Source: Ariolimax columbianus (lineage: Eukaryota; Mollusca; Gastropoda; Stylommatophora; Arionidae). From it: 64,000 bases of DNA. The DNA lies in contig JAVGWX010000013.1 in NCBI GenBank assembly GCA_036924085.1, positions 42,911,893 through 42,975,892 on the forward strand, given 5' to 3'. The stretch's first letter is position 1, and each line of letters opens with the position of its first letter. This document shows, one piece after another, positions 11,440 through 22,720 of this stretch. The notes below the pieces were generated by a model that saw only the letters and a program-made list of their open reading frames with translations, was not told the DNA's origin and ran no database searches. The position numbers were made by a program, and so were the translations under genes.

Positions 11440-11725
11440 AAACAAAACTCCACCTCACGCAAGGATCAGGTGACACACATACTGAAAAAAACTCCACCTC
11501 ACGCAAGGATCGGGTGACACACATACTGACCAAAAATCCCCCTCATGCAAGGATCAGGTGACACACATACTGACTAAAATTCTACCTCATGCAAGGATCA
11601 GGTGACACACATACTAACCAAAACTCTACCTCACGCAAGGATCAGGTGACACACATACTGACCAAAACTCCACCTCACGCAAGGATCAGGTGACACACAT
11701 ACTGACCAAAAATCCCCCTCGTGAG
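11440..11725 (+). repeat. About 43-bp minisatellite
   Basis: The unit GGATCAGGTGACACACATAC plus TGACCAAAACTCCACCTCACGCAA appears about six times. It shares the CAGGTGA and CCTCAC elements with the preceding 42-bp array, so the two probably have a common origin. Confidence 0.9.
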
Positions 11726-11744
11726 ATGCAAATGTAAGAATCAG

Positions 11745-12162
11745 AATTGGAGATGCAAGAGGGGCGTTCCTGACACAAAACAATATATGGAGATCCAGAG
11801 AAATCAAGATTCTCACCAAAGTTAAAATATTCAATGCCACTGCCAAGTCGGCGAGGCTGTCTGGAGCGGTGACATGGAGAACGAACGAGGTCATAGAACA
11901 AAGACTCCCGTTCTTATTTGACAGAGGCATGCGAAGGGTAATGATCACAAAGTGTCAGGACATGGTGAGAAATTAAGACTTGTGAGAAAGGAATCAACAA
12001 CAAATTAAGCTAAGAAAATGAGACTGGATAGAACATACGGAAGGCCCCGTCCAACATAGCCAGGCAGTCTCTTACATGGAATAAGCAAGGGAAGATAGAT
12101 AGATAGATAGATATATAGCTAGATAGATAGATAGACATACAGATAGACAGACAGACAGAGAA

Positions 12163-12213
<51 letters not shown>

Positions 12214-12214
12214 C

Positions 12215-12303
<89 letters not shown>

Positions 12304-12510
12304 AAAGAGATAAAGAGAGAGAGAGAGCGAGAGAGGCACACCCACACATTTTTGGAGAAAAACACGTGAGAAAGAACTAAGATGAAATATTACACATGGA
12401 GAGAGACAGAAAGAGCAGCCCGAGACCATGTACGCTGGTGGAATGTTGTCAATGGTTTATGCCCCGAGAGGAGCCAAGGGTTTTGATTGATTGATTGATT
12501 GATTGGTTGA
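11745..12510 (+). pseudogene. LINE RT C-terminal relic, (TTGA)n-tailed family, split by GATA repeat
   Basis: The plus frame shows FLTQNNIWRSREIKILTKVK, FNATAKS and VTWRTN, typical of the RT region after the thumb. A frame-broken IGH-like and NIARQSL-like block follows. Past the GATA repeat, WWNVVNGLCPERSQGF and a (TTGA)n tail are readable after 12430. The same 3' end and tail occur in reverse at 23655-23700. The element is 5'-truncated and disabled. Confidence 0.65.
12091..12302 (+). repeat. (GATA)n microsatellite
   Basis: About 210 bp of AGATAGATAG with a few ATAC/GACA interruptions, followed by a GA-rich stretch to about 12340. It lies inside the C-terminal coding part of a LINE relic, where other copies encode GKRKRGRPKNT-like residues. 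Confidence 0.97.
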
Positions 12511-12914
12511 CCACTACAGCTTCGGTCTATTTACTTCTCTAACAGAAACTGCGCCTCAGATATGACGTTAGGTAGTCCATTTGATTGTAACACATGGACG
12601 TATCTTGCAACTGAAATTTTGCCAGATAAACTGTCGGATTTTACTGCACACATTGCAATTTGTGACACAATCCCTGTCTGTTGTTCCAATGATATGTCTG
12701 AAGCTTCTTATCTCCATTGGCTCGATTTTTCGCTGCAAATAAGCAGTCGGCTTTCATGTTTCACAACCATTTAGATACACATAGTGGACCGATGTTTGCA
12801 TTAAACTAATCTTATTTAAAGCTTATCAGCGGTTTTAATCAAGGTATTAATTGTTGCTGCTTGTGCAGTTCTTGTTCTTAGTTCTACTTTGGTTCACGAA
12901 GGCCAAACTTCCCA
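12511..12914. other. No gene seen
   Basis: AT-rich unique sequence. A 70-residue open frame at 12562-12774 has no recognisable motif. Confidence 0.4.
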
Positions 12915-12992
12915 GCAGAAGACCCATATTATGTGGGCCGGCCACGCCGTACGCATGCCAGACAACCCTATCCCCAAACAATGGGAAAAATC
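12915..12992 (+). pseudogene. Short LINE RT C-terminal scrap
   Basis: Reads HIMWAGHAVRMPDNPIPKQW, the W-A-GH-x-VRMPD signature of an RT C-terminus also seen at 62340-62400. Only about 25 codons remain. Confidence 0.6.
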
Positions 12993-13074
12993 ATGAAAAC
13001 AAATGGTAAAAATTGATTAAGGTTGAGTTTAATCAAAATTTAAAAATTGGTATGGTCAGATACCGCACCGAGAC

Positions 13075-13140
13075 GAGAACACAAACAAAACCTACGTTAC
13101 GACCAATAGGCCTTCATCAGGGACAACAATACTGGACTAA
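13075..13140 (-). other. Conserved CCCTGATGAAGGCC motif, candidate degenerate Penelope hammerhead
   Basis: On the minus strand this reads GTTGTCCCTGATGAAGGCCT, then ATTGGTCGTAACGTAGG. The CTGATGA box, a short hairpin and a GTAAC box resemble a minimal hammerhead ribozyme core in which GAAAC has changed to GTAAC. It lies about 350 bp downstream, on the same strand, of the Penelope GIY-YIG fragment. Hammerhead motifs are known from Penelope-like element termini. Assignment is tentative. Confidence 0.4.
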
Positions 13141-13397
13141 CGAATCAACATTTAAGGAAAAAATTGTCAACTTATCTGATAGTAGACCCAGTCTGTCTAA
13201 GCGACCGGTTGGGCCAGATGCTTGACTGAAAATGAAGGGGAGTGGTCAAACACAAGGTAGCCAGGAGAGCGTAAGAAGTAGAGGGGAATGCGCCGGATAA
13301 GCCAATGGTGGCCAAATATGGAAACGGCCAAATAGTGATCCAGGTGGGAGAACAAAAAGAAGGTGATATAAGCCGAGAGGGCGTGAGATTAATATAG

Positions 13398-13442
13398 GAG
13401 GAGGGGAGGGGGAGGGGGGGCTGATGGAAGAGGGGGGGGGGC
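13398..13442 (+). repeat. G-rich tract
   Basis: Runs of GGAGGGGAGGGGGAGGGGGG and a nine-G run; possible G-quadruplex. Confidence 0.7.
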
Positions 13443-13478
13443 AAAGGAAGACAAATAGATGAGGGCCAGTATGAGGCT

Positions 13479-13950
13479 TTAAGAAAAGGTATGAAAGATA
13501 TTAATGCCATGTGGTTGGAGGCAACCCATGCTGGATATAAGTCTATTCTCAAGGGCGAATCGATGACGATCGTCAGAGAAGCAAGAAACTAGACCAGTGA
13601 CACTAACGCCAGCCTTACCCCGGTGCTCAGGACCATTGAAGTGGCTGGCAATTGGGGAACCAGTGCGGTTGCGGATATTATTGAGGTGTTGGCGCAAACG
13701 CTCACGCAGTTCCATACCAGTTTCCCCAATGTATGTCATACCACACTGGCGGAAAATGATAGAATAGATGAGGTTACGGAAATTGCACATGAATCCCTCT
13801 TTGATGAAGAATTCTGCTTTGGGAAAAGTTATGGGGCCAGAAAGGATGACACGAGGGCAGGTAACACAGCCACGTGCATTTTTGCACGGCCTGGTGCCTG
13901 GAAGGCTATGAAAGCGCTGGTGTGTAGGCGACTACTGACCACCAAGTCCC
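13479..13950 (-). pseudogene. Penelope-like element C-terminus with GIY-YIG endonuclease (fragment)
   Basis: The minus frame reads PGTRPCKNARGCVTCPRV, then MCNFRNLIYSIIFRQCG, MTYIGETGMELRERLRQHL and a later SHFN. The order fits a Penelope-like retroelement: Cys-rich linker, then a GIY-YIG nuclease with Y..I.F...CG...YIGETG...L..RL..H. The RT domain upstream is absent and a stop interrupts the linker frame, so this is a 5'-truncated relic. A host SLX1-type nuclease is less likely given the linker and lack of other domains. Confidence 0.8.
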
Positions 13951-13959
13951 TAAACAACT

Positions 13960-14345
13960 AATTTCTGGTAAGATCAGATTAGGTCATCCCGTAACCAGTG
14001 AGGTCGTTGTGGCGCACATGAAGACATCAGCAAATAACAAATAGGAAAAATAACAATGTGGTAAATAACAACACTTGAACATTTAAAATAATAAAAAACT
14101 ATAATAATATTGATTGTGCGACGTCACATTTCTTCAAGCCACCATTGTCACAAAATGTTGCTTCCCTTCCCATTCGCTACGTGACGCCATAAATGAACGC
14201 CCCTTAATACAAACCTTACTTGATTGCATCATATTTACAACATATTCATACACTGGCTGTCTCTAAAACTCACAATGTCTATGCATCTGTCTTACTCCTT
14301 CGTTTGTTTAAAAAAATGTCTGTCTACTGCTCACCGCCATTAACA
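13960..14345. other. No gene seen
   Basis: AT-rich sequence between the Penelope fragment and a CR1-like 3' tail. No ORF of interest. Confidence 0.4.
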
Positions 14346-14346
14346 A

Positions 14347-15150
14347 TAACTTAACTTAACTTAACGTCTTTATACTGGTTTAGAAGACCCTGCGGAGTCT
14401 GTATACAACCAGTTACATTTACTACACCTTGCTCTAAAAGATATGCGCATCCAATCTATTCTTAAATGCATTAACTGTCCCTGCCTCCACTACCTCCCCT
14501 GGCAATGCATTCCAAGCAGACACCACTCTCTGACTAAAATAATATTTCCTAATATCTAATCTGGACCTCTCTTTAGTCAGCTTGTAGCTATGCCTTGGTG
14601 TTATTGTGAGTGGCTGTATTTAAAAAAAACTTGTTATAGTCTAATTTATCCATTCCTCTGATCATCTTATAAGCCTGTATTAAGTCACCACGAATTCTTC
14701 TCTCTTCGAGACACTGTAGCGCAGTTTTTCTGAGCCGTTCCTCATAACTGTAATTCTGGAATCCCACTATCATCTTTGTCGCTCTTTTTTGTATTCTTTC
14801 CAGCATGTTTATATCCCCTCTATGATAAGGACTCCACACCTGTACACAGTACTCCAATCTAGGTCTAACTAAAGCTTTATACAGTCTGACGATCACTTCC
14901 TTGCTCCTATGTTTAATATTTCTTTTTATTATACCTAACATTGCATTTGCCTTTTTCACTGCTACCTTAACTTGCTCACTCACCTTTCCTGTATGATCTA
15001 TTATAACCACTAGGTCCCTTTCCTTATCTATCTTTCTAATATTGTTTTCTCCTATTCTGTAATTATGTTCCATATTGGATCTACCCATGTGGATGACTGT
15101 ACATTTATCTACATTAAACTCCATTTGCCAGCTTACTGACATCTGTTAAA
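14347..15150 (-). pseudogene. CR1-like LINE, 3' RT end with (TTAAG)n tail, copy 1
   Basis: An open minus frame of 184 residues reads SWQMEFNVDKCTVIHMGRSN, ERDLVVIIDHTGK, LYKALVRPRLEYCVQVWSP, DINMLERIQKRATKMIVGF and YEERLRKTALQCLEERRIRG. These are the post-palm RT motifs of CR1/L2-type non-LTR elements. The element is 5'-truncated just before this segment. A short 3' UTR ends in TTAAGTTAAGTTAAG. A near-identical copy lies at 20399-21145. Confidence 0.85.
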
Positions 15151-15229
15151 ACCATTTGTTTTAGTATTCCATTTTCTAATGATGTTAATCAACCTACACT
15201 GACATACATTGCATATTCACAGCTGGAAA

Positions 15230-16240
15230 TACGTTTAGGATAAGATGTATAAGATGTCACACAGGATGTTCACATTAGATGTCACATAGGATGTTCATAT
15301 AAAATGACACATGGGGTGTTCAAACAAGATGTCACATAGGATGTTCATATAAAATGACACATCGTATGTTCACATAAGATGACACACAGGATGTTTACAC
15401 AAGATGACACATAGGATGTTTACATAGATTGTCACATCGTATGTTCACATAAGGTGACACATGGGATGTTTATACATGATGACACATAGGATGTTCATAT
15501 AAGATGACACATGAGATGATCACATACGATGTCACATAGGATATTCACATAAGGTGTCACATAGAATGCTCACATAAGATGTCACATAGGAAATTCACAA
15601 AAGGTGTCACATAGGATGCTTACATAAGATAATATATAAGATGTTCACAAAATATACCACATAAGAGGTCACATAAGATGTTCACATAAGATGTTCACAT
15701 ATGAGGGCACATACGAGGGTACATACAATGTTCACATAAGAGGGCACACAAGATGTCCACATAAGATATTCACATAAGAGAGCATATACAATGTTCACAT
15801 AAGCTGTTCACATAAGATGTTCACATAAGAGGGCACATAGGATGTTCCGTATGATATTTACATAATTGTCACATAAGACATCACATATGATGACATATAA
15901 GATGTCACATAAAGTGTCACAAGATATGTCAGATACAAGTCATATGATATGTCACATAAAGAAAGTTCACGTCAGCTTTCCATTTAAGACGTGGCATAAG
16001 ATCTTCCTCTAAGATGTCACATAAGATGCCACATAAGATGTTCATGTAAAAAAAAATTCTCATAGGATGTTTACATAAGATGTCCACACAACATGTCACA
16101 TACGATGTCATATATGATGTTCTCATAAATTTCACATAAAACATCACATAATATGTCACATAAAGTGTCACATAAGATGTCCCAAGATTTCCATATAATA
16201 TGTCATATAAGATGTCATACAGGATGTTCACGTGACATTG
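15230..16240 (+). repeat. 1 kb degenerate short-unit array (ACATAAGATGTTC type)
   Basis: Repeated CACATAAGATGTTCACATAA / GATGTCACATAGGATGTTC motifs of about 14-18 bp with many substitutions. The unevenness suggests an old array no longer being homogenised. Confidence 0.9.
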
Positions 16241-16860
16241 TCCCTATCTTTGGAGAGCGCTTGTCTGTCTTCTTTCTTCTCATTCCCGTCAAGGTTATGA
16301 GACCTGAGAAAATAAGCCACTGACATTTAGTTTCACAAAAAGGGCACTCGAAAAGCTTTCTGTGTATGTACATGTACGTGCCCGTGTGTGTGTTTGCACA
16401 TTGACGAGAGAGTATGTGTGAGTTTCTACCGAGAGGTAGATCTTTCTGATCATGTTGTATGGATCAACTAAAGAGGACTGTGCATGGGGCTAGCAACTAT
16501 ATCATGAAAAAATCAATTGCTTTGAAACTGCACAGCAAATTATTGAAATGAGACTTCCTTAAAATATATTAAATAAACTAAATGAAACGTTTGACATTCA
16601 CTTCAATACCTGGAGGAAAGAGGCGTGACTGAATGAATGTGTGTATCTAGCATATTTGAAATATAAACAGTTTATATAATAAGTTCAGAATAGGACATAT
16701 ATTTAAAAGTTTTCGTCTAAATCGTTGGAATCGGTTTGTTAGTCTCATCTTTGTTGTCTTCCGTCTATGACACAGTCTTTTCAGAGGTACCATTAGTTGT
16801 CTTTTCATATTTTTGCACTCCATAAATTCTGTACGTAGGTATATACATGCATGCAGGCAA
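16241..16860. other. No gene seen
   Basis: Non-repetitive, AT-rich flank without a supported ORF; merges into a CA-rich stretch at 16861-16970. Confidence 0.4.
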
Positions 16861-16974
16861 ATAGACACACACACCACACACCACAATCATCCACACACCT
16901 TCCCATACCCACACACCCACACACCCACCCAAAACAACCCCGCCCCACACACACACAAATACGCACATACACAT

Positions 16975-17162
16975 TTAATATTACCACTTTTAGCACATTT
17001 AATATGTACAAATTTAATGTGTACACATTTGATATTATCAAATTTGATATTAGGACATTTGATATTAGGACATTTGATATTAGGACATTTGATATTAGGA
17101 CATTTGATATTAGGACATTTGATATTAGGACATTTGATATTAGGACATTTGATATTAGGACA
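16975..17162 (+). repeat. 15-bp minisatellite, left block
   Basis: The unit ACATTTGATATTAGG repeats about 9 times cleanly, after a few diverged units. The same family in the same orientation resumes at 19745, beyond the LINE pair, so the pair appears to interrupt one array. Confidence 0.95.
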
Positions 17163-18893
17163 TTTCTTCTTCTTCTTCTTCTTCTTCGTACGCAGTCAGA
17201 CAGTAACCATTATTTTTTCGAAAAAAGCGGCGGTCATCCTGAGGCTGTCGACACTTCCATAGAGCTTGTCTTGCAGTTCCACTGGTGATGGCCACATCTG
17301 TTCTCTCTGATCCTCGTATGTCGGGCAGTTCTGAAGCAGATGTTCAGCGGTCATTTTACCGGTACCGCACGGCCATTCGTCGGTACACCCTATCTTCAAT
17401 TTGTTGAATAGGTGGTACCTCAGTCTATTGTGGCCAGTGCGAAGTCTGAAGACAACGACCAGCTCTCTTCTGTTCAACTGGTAATAGGCATCGTTTTTGG
17501 TGTAACCAGTATGTTCGGTTTCCCATTTGGTCATGTATCTGGCTTTGAATAGCCGTTTTGACTCTTCGTACGTCATACTAGTATCTGTTTTTGGTAGTCT
17601 TGCACCTTCTTTTGCCAGTCTGTCTGCCTCCTCGTTGCCTTGGATGTTGCAGTGTGATGGGACCCACTGTACCACTACCCTTTTTGGTGCGGACTGCTGG
17701 CACAGTTTGCAGAGTGCTGCTCTTAAGTCATTAAGCTCAGTGTTTTTCTGGCTTTTTAGCGCTGTGACTACGGCGAGAGCATCTGTAAGCAGGACTATAT
17801 GGCTTTCATTTTCTTAATGTGTCACCATTTCTTCCACTGCCGCCCTCAGTGCCTCTGCCTCCGCTCTGAAATTGCTTGTGTACTTACCAGTAGCGAATGA
17901 CATTGTTATTTTTCTGCCATTTGGTAGGTTCAGGAATGCTCCTGCCCCTCCGTTCTGTGTAGTGTTTGTTACAGAACCGTCGGTGTATGCATGGGTCCAG
18001 TCCATGCTTGGGTAGTTTTTCGATATAAAGCTTAGGGTAGTATCTCTCCTTTCTTTTTCAGTCTGGCAGTTTTTGTTTCCAATACCTGGTATATTTTCTA
18101 CCACCTCTGGAAATATATCCTGCCTCCAGGTAGGTTTGCGTACAGTAGTGATGGGTTTTGGTGTTGTTAGTGCGTTTATGGGATCTTCGTGCATCTTTGC
18201 TTTGGCTATTTCTGCAAAGTTTCTCCGCTTTAGTTTCCCATTTCCCAAATTGTTTAGTCTCTGGTGCATTGGATGGTATGTCAGTCTTCGGAGTTTCTCT
18301 GACTGCAGCTGGGCTCTGCAGTCTCTTCTATCGGTCATGGATTGCAGTTTTGTAATCTTTTCAAGTTCTACAATTGGCGTAGACTTCATGCCTCCTGTTA
18401 TAACTCTCATGGCTTGGTTTGGAAGTTTGCTAACTTTATCGAAGTTCGCCTTTGCTGCTGTTGTCCATGCCGCAATGCCATACTCGAGAACTGGTCTCAC
18501 TCTTCCAGTGTACAGTTTCTTTAGTATGCTTTCGTCTGCTCACCAGCTTGTGCCAGCAAGTTTCCTCATGATTGCCATTCTTTCTCTGGCTCTCATTCGG
18601 TTTCTCTCGATCTGACTTTTCCATGTCATGCGCCGATCAAATGTGACTCCCAGATAGTTTGGGTTGTCGTTTGGCTGCAGGTATTTGCCATTTAAACTTA
18701 ATTTGGTATTTTGGGGTTTGATTGAAAGCGAGAATATTGTGCATGTGGTTTTTTCCTCGTTTATTTTGACCAGCCATGAGTTCGCCCACTCTTCCAGCGA
18801 TGTTAGGGCCTGCTGCATCCGATTTCTTGCTATGGTGAGATTCTTTTCAGAGGTCCACATAGCTAGATCGTCTGCGAACATTGAGCTATGGAC
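17163..18893 (-). pseudogene. I/Nimb-like LINE copy A: RT end, RNase H, zinc knuckle, (GAA)n tail
   Basis: On the minus strand the order is an RT palm box MFADDLAMWTSEKNL, NYLGVTFDRRMTWKSQIE, an RNase H domain (HAYTDGS, then FRAEAEALRAAVEE and VQWVPSHCNIQGNEEADRLA), RLRTGHNRLRYHLF, and a C..CGTGKMTAEHLLQNCP finger. RNase H after RT defines the I-group clades; Nimbus-type elements are known from snails. It starts abruptly at the FADD box. Two in-frame stops are visible: TGA where copy C has Gly (near 18540) and TAA after EEMVTH (near 17816). The 3' tail is (GAA)n. Confidence 0.85.
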
Positions 18894-18959
18894 TCTTTTT
18901 TTTTGGTATGTTCTCTGTTATATTATGTATACATAATTATTATAATTATATTACGTATA

Positions 18960-19748
18960 CCAAACACAACACAGAACGGAGGGTCAGGAGCATTTGAACC
19001 TACCAAATGGCACAAAAATAACACTGTCATTCGCTACTGGAAAATACACAAGCAATTTCAGAGCGGAGGCAGAGGCACTGAGGGCGGCAGTGGAAGAAAT
19101 GGTGACAGGTAAAAGAAATGAAAGCCATATCGTCCTGCTTACAGATGTCATGGCTGTAGTCACAGCGCTAAAAAGCCAGAAAAATACTGAACTTAATGAT
19201 TTAAGAGCAGTACTCTGTCAACTATGCCAGCAGTCCGCTGGAAAAAGGGTAGTGGTGCAGTGGGTTCCATCCAAGGCAATGAGGAGGCAGACAGACTGGC
19301 AAAAGAAGGTGCAAGACTACCACAACCAGATACTAGTATGACATACGAAAAGTCAAAACGGCTTATTAGAGCTAGATACATGACCAAATGGGAAAACGAA
19401 CATACTGGATACACAAAAAACGATGCCTATTACCAGTTGAACAGAAGAGAGCAGGTCGTGTTCTTCAGACTTCGCACTGGCCACAATAGACTGAGGTACC
19501 ACCTATTCAACAAATTGAAGATAGGTGGCACGGACGAATGCCCTTGTGGTACCGGGAAAATGACCTCTGAGCATTTGCTGCAAAACTGCCCAACATGCGA
19601 GGATCAGAGAGAGCAGATGTGGCCATCACCAGTGGCAACACTAGACAAGCTCTATGGCAGTATCGACAGCCTCAGGATGACCCCTGCTTTTTTCGAAAAA
19701 ATAAAGGCTGATGTCTGACAGCGTACGATGAAGAAGAAGAAGAAGAAG
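18960..19748 (+). pseudogene. I/Nimb-like LINE copy B: RNase H to (GAA)n tail
   Basis: Head-to-head with copy A and about 70 bp from it. The frame reads LPNGTKITLSFATGKYTSNF, FRAEAEALRAAVEEMV, then, after a frameshift, NEEADRLAKEGARLP, RLRTGHNRLRYHLF and CPCGTGKMTSEHLLQNCP. The sequence encoding SHCNI in copy C is lost by a 13-bp deletion between two ATCC repeats, destroying the RNase H motif. It ends in GCGTACGATGAAGAAGAAG. Confidence 0.85.
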
Positions 19749-20115
19749 TATTGGCACATTTGATATTAACACACTGAATATTAACACACTTGATATTAAC
19801 ACACTTGATATTAACATATTTTATATTAACACACTTGATATTGGCACATTTGATATTAACACATTTGATATTGGCACATTTGATATTAAAACATTTGATA
19901 TTAACACACTTGATATTGGCACATTTGATATTAACACATTTGATATTAATATATTTTATATTAACACACTTGATATTGGCACATTTGATATTAACACATT
20001 TGATATTAACACACCTGATATTGCCACATTTGATATTAACACACTTGATATTAACACATTTGATATTAACACACTTGATATTAACACATTTGATATTGGC
20101 ACATTTGATATTCTC
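19749..20115 (+). repeat. 15-bp minisatellite, right block
   Basis: Units of ACATTTGATATTAAC, ACACTTGATATTAAC and ACATTTGATATTGGC alternate for about 24 copies. Same family and orientation as the block at 16975-17162. Confidence 0.95.
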
Positions 20116-20129
20116 CCAGTTTCAGAGAC

Positions 20130-20370
20130 ACTTGATCACGGCCGAGTTTCTTTTTTTCGGTCATATTGTACGGCTGGGCCAGGAAACCAAGTCTTTCCCC
20201 AATGCGAAAGGTTTTCTCTCGACCGGATGGAGGCTCAGTAGAAGCGGTCCCCGCACAGTATGGCTCACACAAATCCACATACACTTCCGCTCTAGACGAG
20301 GCATGGAACCACGCCACAGCAGTGGTTCATAGATGTTGCCTACCAACGTAACGGACCTCAGACGCTTAAG
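20130..20370 (+). pseudogene. Possible LINE RT C-terminal scrap
   Basis: FFGHIVRLGQ resembles the FGHV-x-R signature of RT C-termini, but the following frame is disrupted and lacks the GRP-rich block. Weak assignment. Confidence 0.35.
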
Positions 20371-20398
20371 GTGAACATTATTATTATTTCTATGTTAT

Positions 20399-21147
20399 AC
20401 TTAACTTAATTTAACTTAACTTAACTTAACGTCTTTATACTGTTTTAGAAAACCCTGCAGAGTCTGTATACAACCAGTTACATTTACATCACCTTGCTCT
20501 AAAAGCCATGCGCATCCAGTTTATTCTTAAATGCATTAACTGTCTCTGCCTCCAATACCTCCCCTGGCAATGCATTCCAAGCAGACACCACTATCTGACT
20601 AAAAAAATATTTTCTTATATCTAATCTGGACCTCTCTTTAGTCAGATTGTAGATATGTCCTCGTGTTATTGTGGGTGGCTGAATTTTAAAAAAAACTTGT
20701 TATAGTCTAATTTATCCATTCCTCTGATCATCTTATAAACCCGTATTGTCACCGCGAATTCTTCTCTCTTCGAGACACTGTAGGCCGGTTTTTCTGAGTC
20801 GTTCCTCATAACTGTAATTCTGGAATCCCACTATCATCTTTGTCGCTCTTTTTTGTAGTCTTTCCAGCATGTTTATATCCCCTCTATGATAAGGACTCCA
20901 CACCTGTACACAATACTCCAATCTAGGTCTAACTAAAGCTTTATACAGTTTGACGATCACTTCCTTGCTCCTATGTTTAATATTTCTTTTTATCATCCCT
21001 AACATTGCATTTGCCTTTTTCACTGCTACCTTAACTTGCTCACTCACCTTTCATGTATGATCTATTATAACCTCTAGGTCACTTTCCTTATCTATCTTTC
21101 TAATATTGTTTTCTCCTATTCTGTAATTATGTTCCATATTGGATTAT
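20399..21147 (-). pseudogene. CR1-like LINE, 3' RT end with (TTAAG)n tail, copy 2
   Basis: Carries the same motifs as 14347-15150: VSEQVKVAVKKANAMLG, LYKALVRPRLEYCVQVWSP, MLERLQKRATKMIVGF and YEERLRKTGLQCLEERRIRG, plus the same UTR and TTAAGTTAAGTTAAG tail. A stop replaces Gly in HTGK, and a 3-bp loss plus frame change follows RRIRGD. It is 5'-truncated near NMEHNYRIG. Confidence 0.85.
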
Positions 21148-21149
21148 GT

Positions 21150-22430
21150 TAACGCATTTGATATAAAAGGTCACAGTTGTCTAAATATGCGATGCTGTAG
21201 TAGGAAATGAAGTGGTAACAACTTACATTTTCTGTATTCCTAGATTTATTAAACTGAGTGATCTTCTATTTTACCTACCTCAACTTAGAATAGGCTAGTT
21301 TGTAAATTTTTACAACTGTCTAAAAATAATAATTTTTTGGAATGCCATTAACAAAAAGCGACTGTCCGAGTGATTTGGGTGTCGGTAATCGAACCTAAAG
21401 ATGAGTTCAAGACCTCGGTAAGCATAGATTGTTTTTTAATCGGAGGTAAGATATACACCTAGTATGTAAAGTGGCCAGCAGCCTTTATTCACAAGTCCTG
21501 TAATTCATCCCAGCAGACACTAGCAATGGGAATAATTGTTGTGATAAAAAGTTTGTAGTAGTAGAGTCATTTTAATTTCTTGTATATTTTCTTTAATGCT
21601 TTTATTTGCGCACCCTTAAAGGTCTGGCATGAACATACATTTCTTGCAAGAAACAAACTGAATAATAGTTTATGGAAGGAGTCTGTGTGTATGACAAAGA
21701 CGAGAATAGGACCACTGCCACAATGAGAGTCTGTCGTAAGAAGAAACTAACAGGATCATCTAGTCACCCTACGGATACACCTCAAAATAGTTCCTTCATC
21801 ATGTTTTCACGTCTCTAGCGAGTTCGTGTGAATTTTCATGTCATAACATCAATCAATTACAATATTGGAAATGGATTCGTGCATCGGAGTCCACCATTGT
21901 ATTCATTACACGGTGTAGTAGTTATTTCGTATGCACGTTATATTTCATCCTGCCCAACGCGCAATTCAAGCATCCAAGCCTGTTTTTTTATATCTACGTC
22001 ATTGACTGCTGTACGACACTGAGATCTAGTCAATATCGCATTGCCATCAATATTACTTGCATTTTCTATAAACAGCTTATTCTCAAGCAGCTATCATGTA
22101 GACAATCTGTGAAATCCATGTTCCAGCATCCTCATTAGTACACTTCTCAAATGGCGATCAATCTACAAGTTAACAACAGGGGGTGGAGGTCGAGGGAGTG
22201 GTGCTGCAGCCGGCGGACCTAGTGAAACCAACGACCCTGATCAGTACTGTCCCTTTGATCAAGAAAGAGATGGCCAACCCCAGATCCATCAGTCCAGATC
22301 CCTCCTGCTTCAGCATGGCTGTATGGGGGAGACTTCAGGGGGCATGAATAGTCCGATCATCTGATGGTCACTTTGTGACGAAACTATACGAGTGGAATGT
22401 GAAACTAGATGTCTACAGACTCTGCAGGGT
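21150..22430. other. No gene seen
   Basis: AT-rich sequence downstream of the claudin-like gene. Short open frames (for example 21828-22022) lack recognisable motifs or splice support. Confidence 0.4.
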
Positions 22431-22436
22431 CTTTTG

Positions 22437-22720
22437 GGGGTTGCTGTGGTCGAGAGGTACGGCATCTCAAAGAGATGAAGGGAAACGGTGGACGATCAAA
22501 TTATCCATGTTTTCAAGCGACCCCTGATGGGAGGTGGGACCTGAGTTCCTGGATCCTGAATTACCTCCAGTCGTCTTTATTTATGTCTTGCCACTGGTTT
22601 AAGGTAGCTCGGGATTAGAGAATGAAGCTGATGACCAGCGCAGTTTCTTCCTCCCTATAATCCAAATACAGCGCAAGTTACATCATCCAGACAAAACTGT
22701 CTAATGATGTCGCTATCATC
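22437..22720 (+). mobile_element. tRNA-Leu/Ser-like SINE (family C), copy
   Basis: The head GCTGTGGTCGAGAGGTACGG resembles the A box of class II tRNAs. The body contains CCAGTCGTCTTTATTTATGT and CGCAGTTTCTTCCTCCCTAT. The same order of blocks is found at 27992-28290 and partly at 49085-49265, so it is a dispersed family. A related head occurs near 22908-22990. Confidence 0.65.

Noticed and set aside
12010..12429. 139-residue frame rich in IYLS repeats
   Set aside because: Created by the (GATA)n tract; the flanking meaningful reading is a LINE on the opposite strand.
13479..13790. Host GIY-YIG nuclease of SLX1 type
   Set aside because: The upstream Cys-rich linker and YIGETG..L..RL..H pattern fit Penelope-like elements better, and no SLX1 zinc finger follows.
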